A stretch of 64,000 nt of DNA. It comes from Timema cristinae (Eukaryota > Arthropoda > Insecta > Phasmatodea > Timematidae). Below the pieces are notes generated by a model. It saw only the letters and a program-made list of their open reading frames with translations, did not search any database and had not been told where the DNA came from. The stretch is from the NCBI GenBank assembly GCA_039000515.1, contig JBCFYV010000001.1, positions 60,632,234-60,696,233 of the forward strand, written 5' to 3'. Positions 63,261-64,000 of the stretch are shown piece by piece. A program made the translations under genes and the position numbers. Each line of letters begins with the position of its first letter. Position 1 is the first letter of the stretch.

Positions 63261-63330
63261 GACTATCTGTGGTCTAGTGGTCAGATTTCCTGCCTATAGA
63301 CCCAGAGGTCCTGGGTTCAATCCCCGGTAC
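63261..63330 (+). repeat. tRNA-like sequence (tRNA-Glu/Gly-like), likely a SINE head
   Basis: GTGGTCTAGTGGTCAGA (A box) and GGTCCTGGGTTCAATCCCCGG (B box, T stem intact) are in the right order and spacing. The anticodon stem pairs poorly and no acceptor stem could be closed, so I treat it as a SINE head or decayed tRNA. Confidence 0.55.
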
Positions 63331-63675
63331 TTACAAATATTTATGTTAAGAAGTTGGTCTGTAACGGAGTCAAACTCAGCCTCGTGAGGTCAAATGAGGA
63401 GATACTTGAATAAACAAGTAGCGGCTTCGGTATAGAAAACTGAGATAGAAGGCTGGATGGTTCGTTGTGCTGACCACATGACACCCTCCCTATCTTCACC
63501 AACATACGGTGGCCTATCGATTGGTATAGCCTGCTTGCGGGCTGACGTCATGGAGTTAAAGTTAAAATATTTACCAATAGAATGAACAATTCCAAACAAC
63601 CTTTATTCTTTGGAAATTGTGTTAATCCCCTAGATGTTTGAAAACCGTAAACACCGAATTAAATATCAGATACCC

Positions 63676-63730
63676 GCTTCAGTGGCCGAGTGGTCTAAAG
63701 CGCCACCACGTGTTGGATTGGCCTGCTGAT
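63676..63730 (+). repeat. Partial tRNA-Ser/Leu-like head
   Basis: CTTCAGTGGCCGAGTGGTCTAAAGCGCC matches the A-box side of a class-II tRNA. No B box follows, so it is a fragment. Confidence 0.4.
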
Positions 63731-64000
63731 AACGGAGCGTTTCTCACTCTCCTTACGTGAAAATATGAGCACACAATCTTTCAAATTCTGCCTTCCCCAT
63801 CCCTGCCAGTTTCCGAGCGCCTATCAAATAGTAAAATATCTATAATATTATGATAATTAGTTTAGACACATTTTAGGTTTATTAAAAAAAAGTAGGCCAA
63901 CGCAATAACACTAATCTCAAAAGGTGAAACATCAAATAAAGATCACATCAATTTTTTCAATTACTTTGCAATGGTTTATTTGATTAATATTTTTTTAAAG

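Overview
The window is non-coding, repeat-dominated eukaryotic DNA, most likely from an arthropod and probably a large insect genome. I found no intact host gene, rRNA gene or convincing functional tRNA gene. The arthropod call rests on the element set: a Copia relic with a Copia-type primer site, two relics of Tc1/mariner-like DDE transposases of the kind repeated in insect genomes, hAT relics, a Polinton-type integrase tail, tRNA-headed SINEs with (TAA)n tails, and very long minisatellites. The lineage is inferred; a database search would settle it.

Layout. 1-1.5 kb: Copia LTR, primer site and decayed gag-protease. 1.6-2.0 kb: minus-strand DDE transposase N-terminus. 2.3-6.3 kb: AT-rich DNA with two SINEs, possibly inside an old hAT-like element. 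6.8-7.2 kb: Polinton-type integrase end. 8.6-10.2 kb: nearly full-length pseudogene of an insect repeat-family protein. 11.8-13.9 kb: minus-strand hAT transposase relic and terminal-repeat elements. 15.55-25.96 kb: the most striking object, a 10.4-kb palindrome with ~3.04-kb near-identical inverted arms around a ~4.3-kb spacer rich in tRNA-like/SINE fragments, with a probable 8-bp target duplication. 26.2-26.7 kb: LTR-like end followed by repeated primer-site-like motifs. 27.25-34.23 kb: ~250 copies of a 28-bp repeat. 35.1-35.25 kb: a tRNA-like sequence folded back on itself. 38.0-42.5 kb: ~89 copies of a 50-bp repeat. 42.54-46.93 kb: a TA-flanked DDE transposon holding an LTR-like tandem pair and a 1.5-kb hAT-type insertion that splits the transposase. 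47-50.5 kb: SINEs and a LINE 3' end. 52.4-53.1 kb: a non-LTR retrotransposon ORF1-like frame with one stop. 56.5-57.2 kb: a 51-bp hairpin array running into a MADF-domain fragment. 57.7-58.5 kb: a PIF/Harbinger-like MITE. 59.1-62.3 kb: a complete-looking DNA transposon whose transposase is broken by only a few lesions. 62.6-64 kb: SINE fragments.

Nothing here works as a gene pathway. The relation between features is mobilisation and nesting: SINEs presumably use a LINE partner through a shared 3' tail, non-autonomous palindromic elements would need a transposase from elsewhere, and arrays have grown between or inside dead elements. Long forward open frames in the 27-34 kb array, and those at 38-42.5 kb, are by-products of repeat units lacking stop codons, not evidence of proteins.
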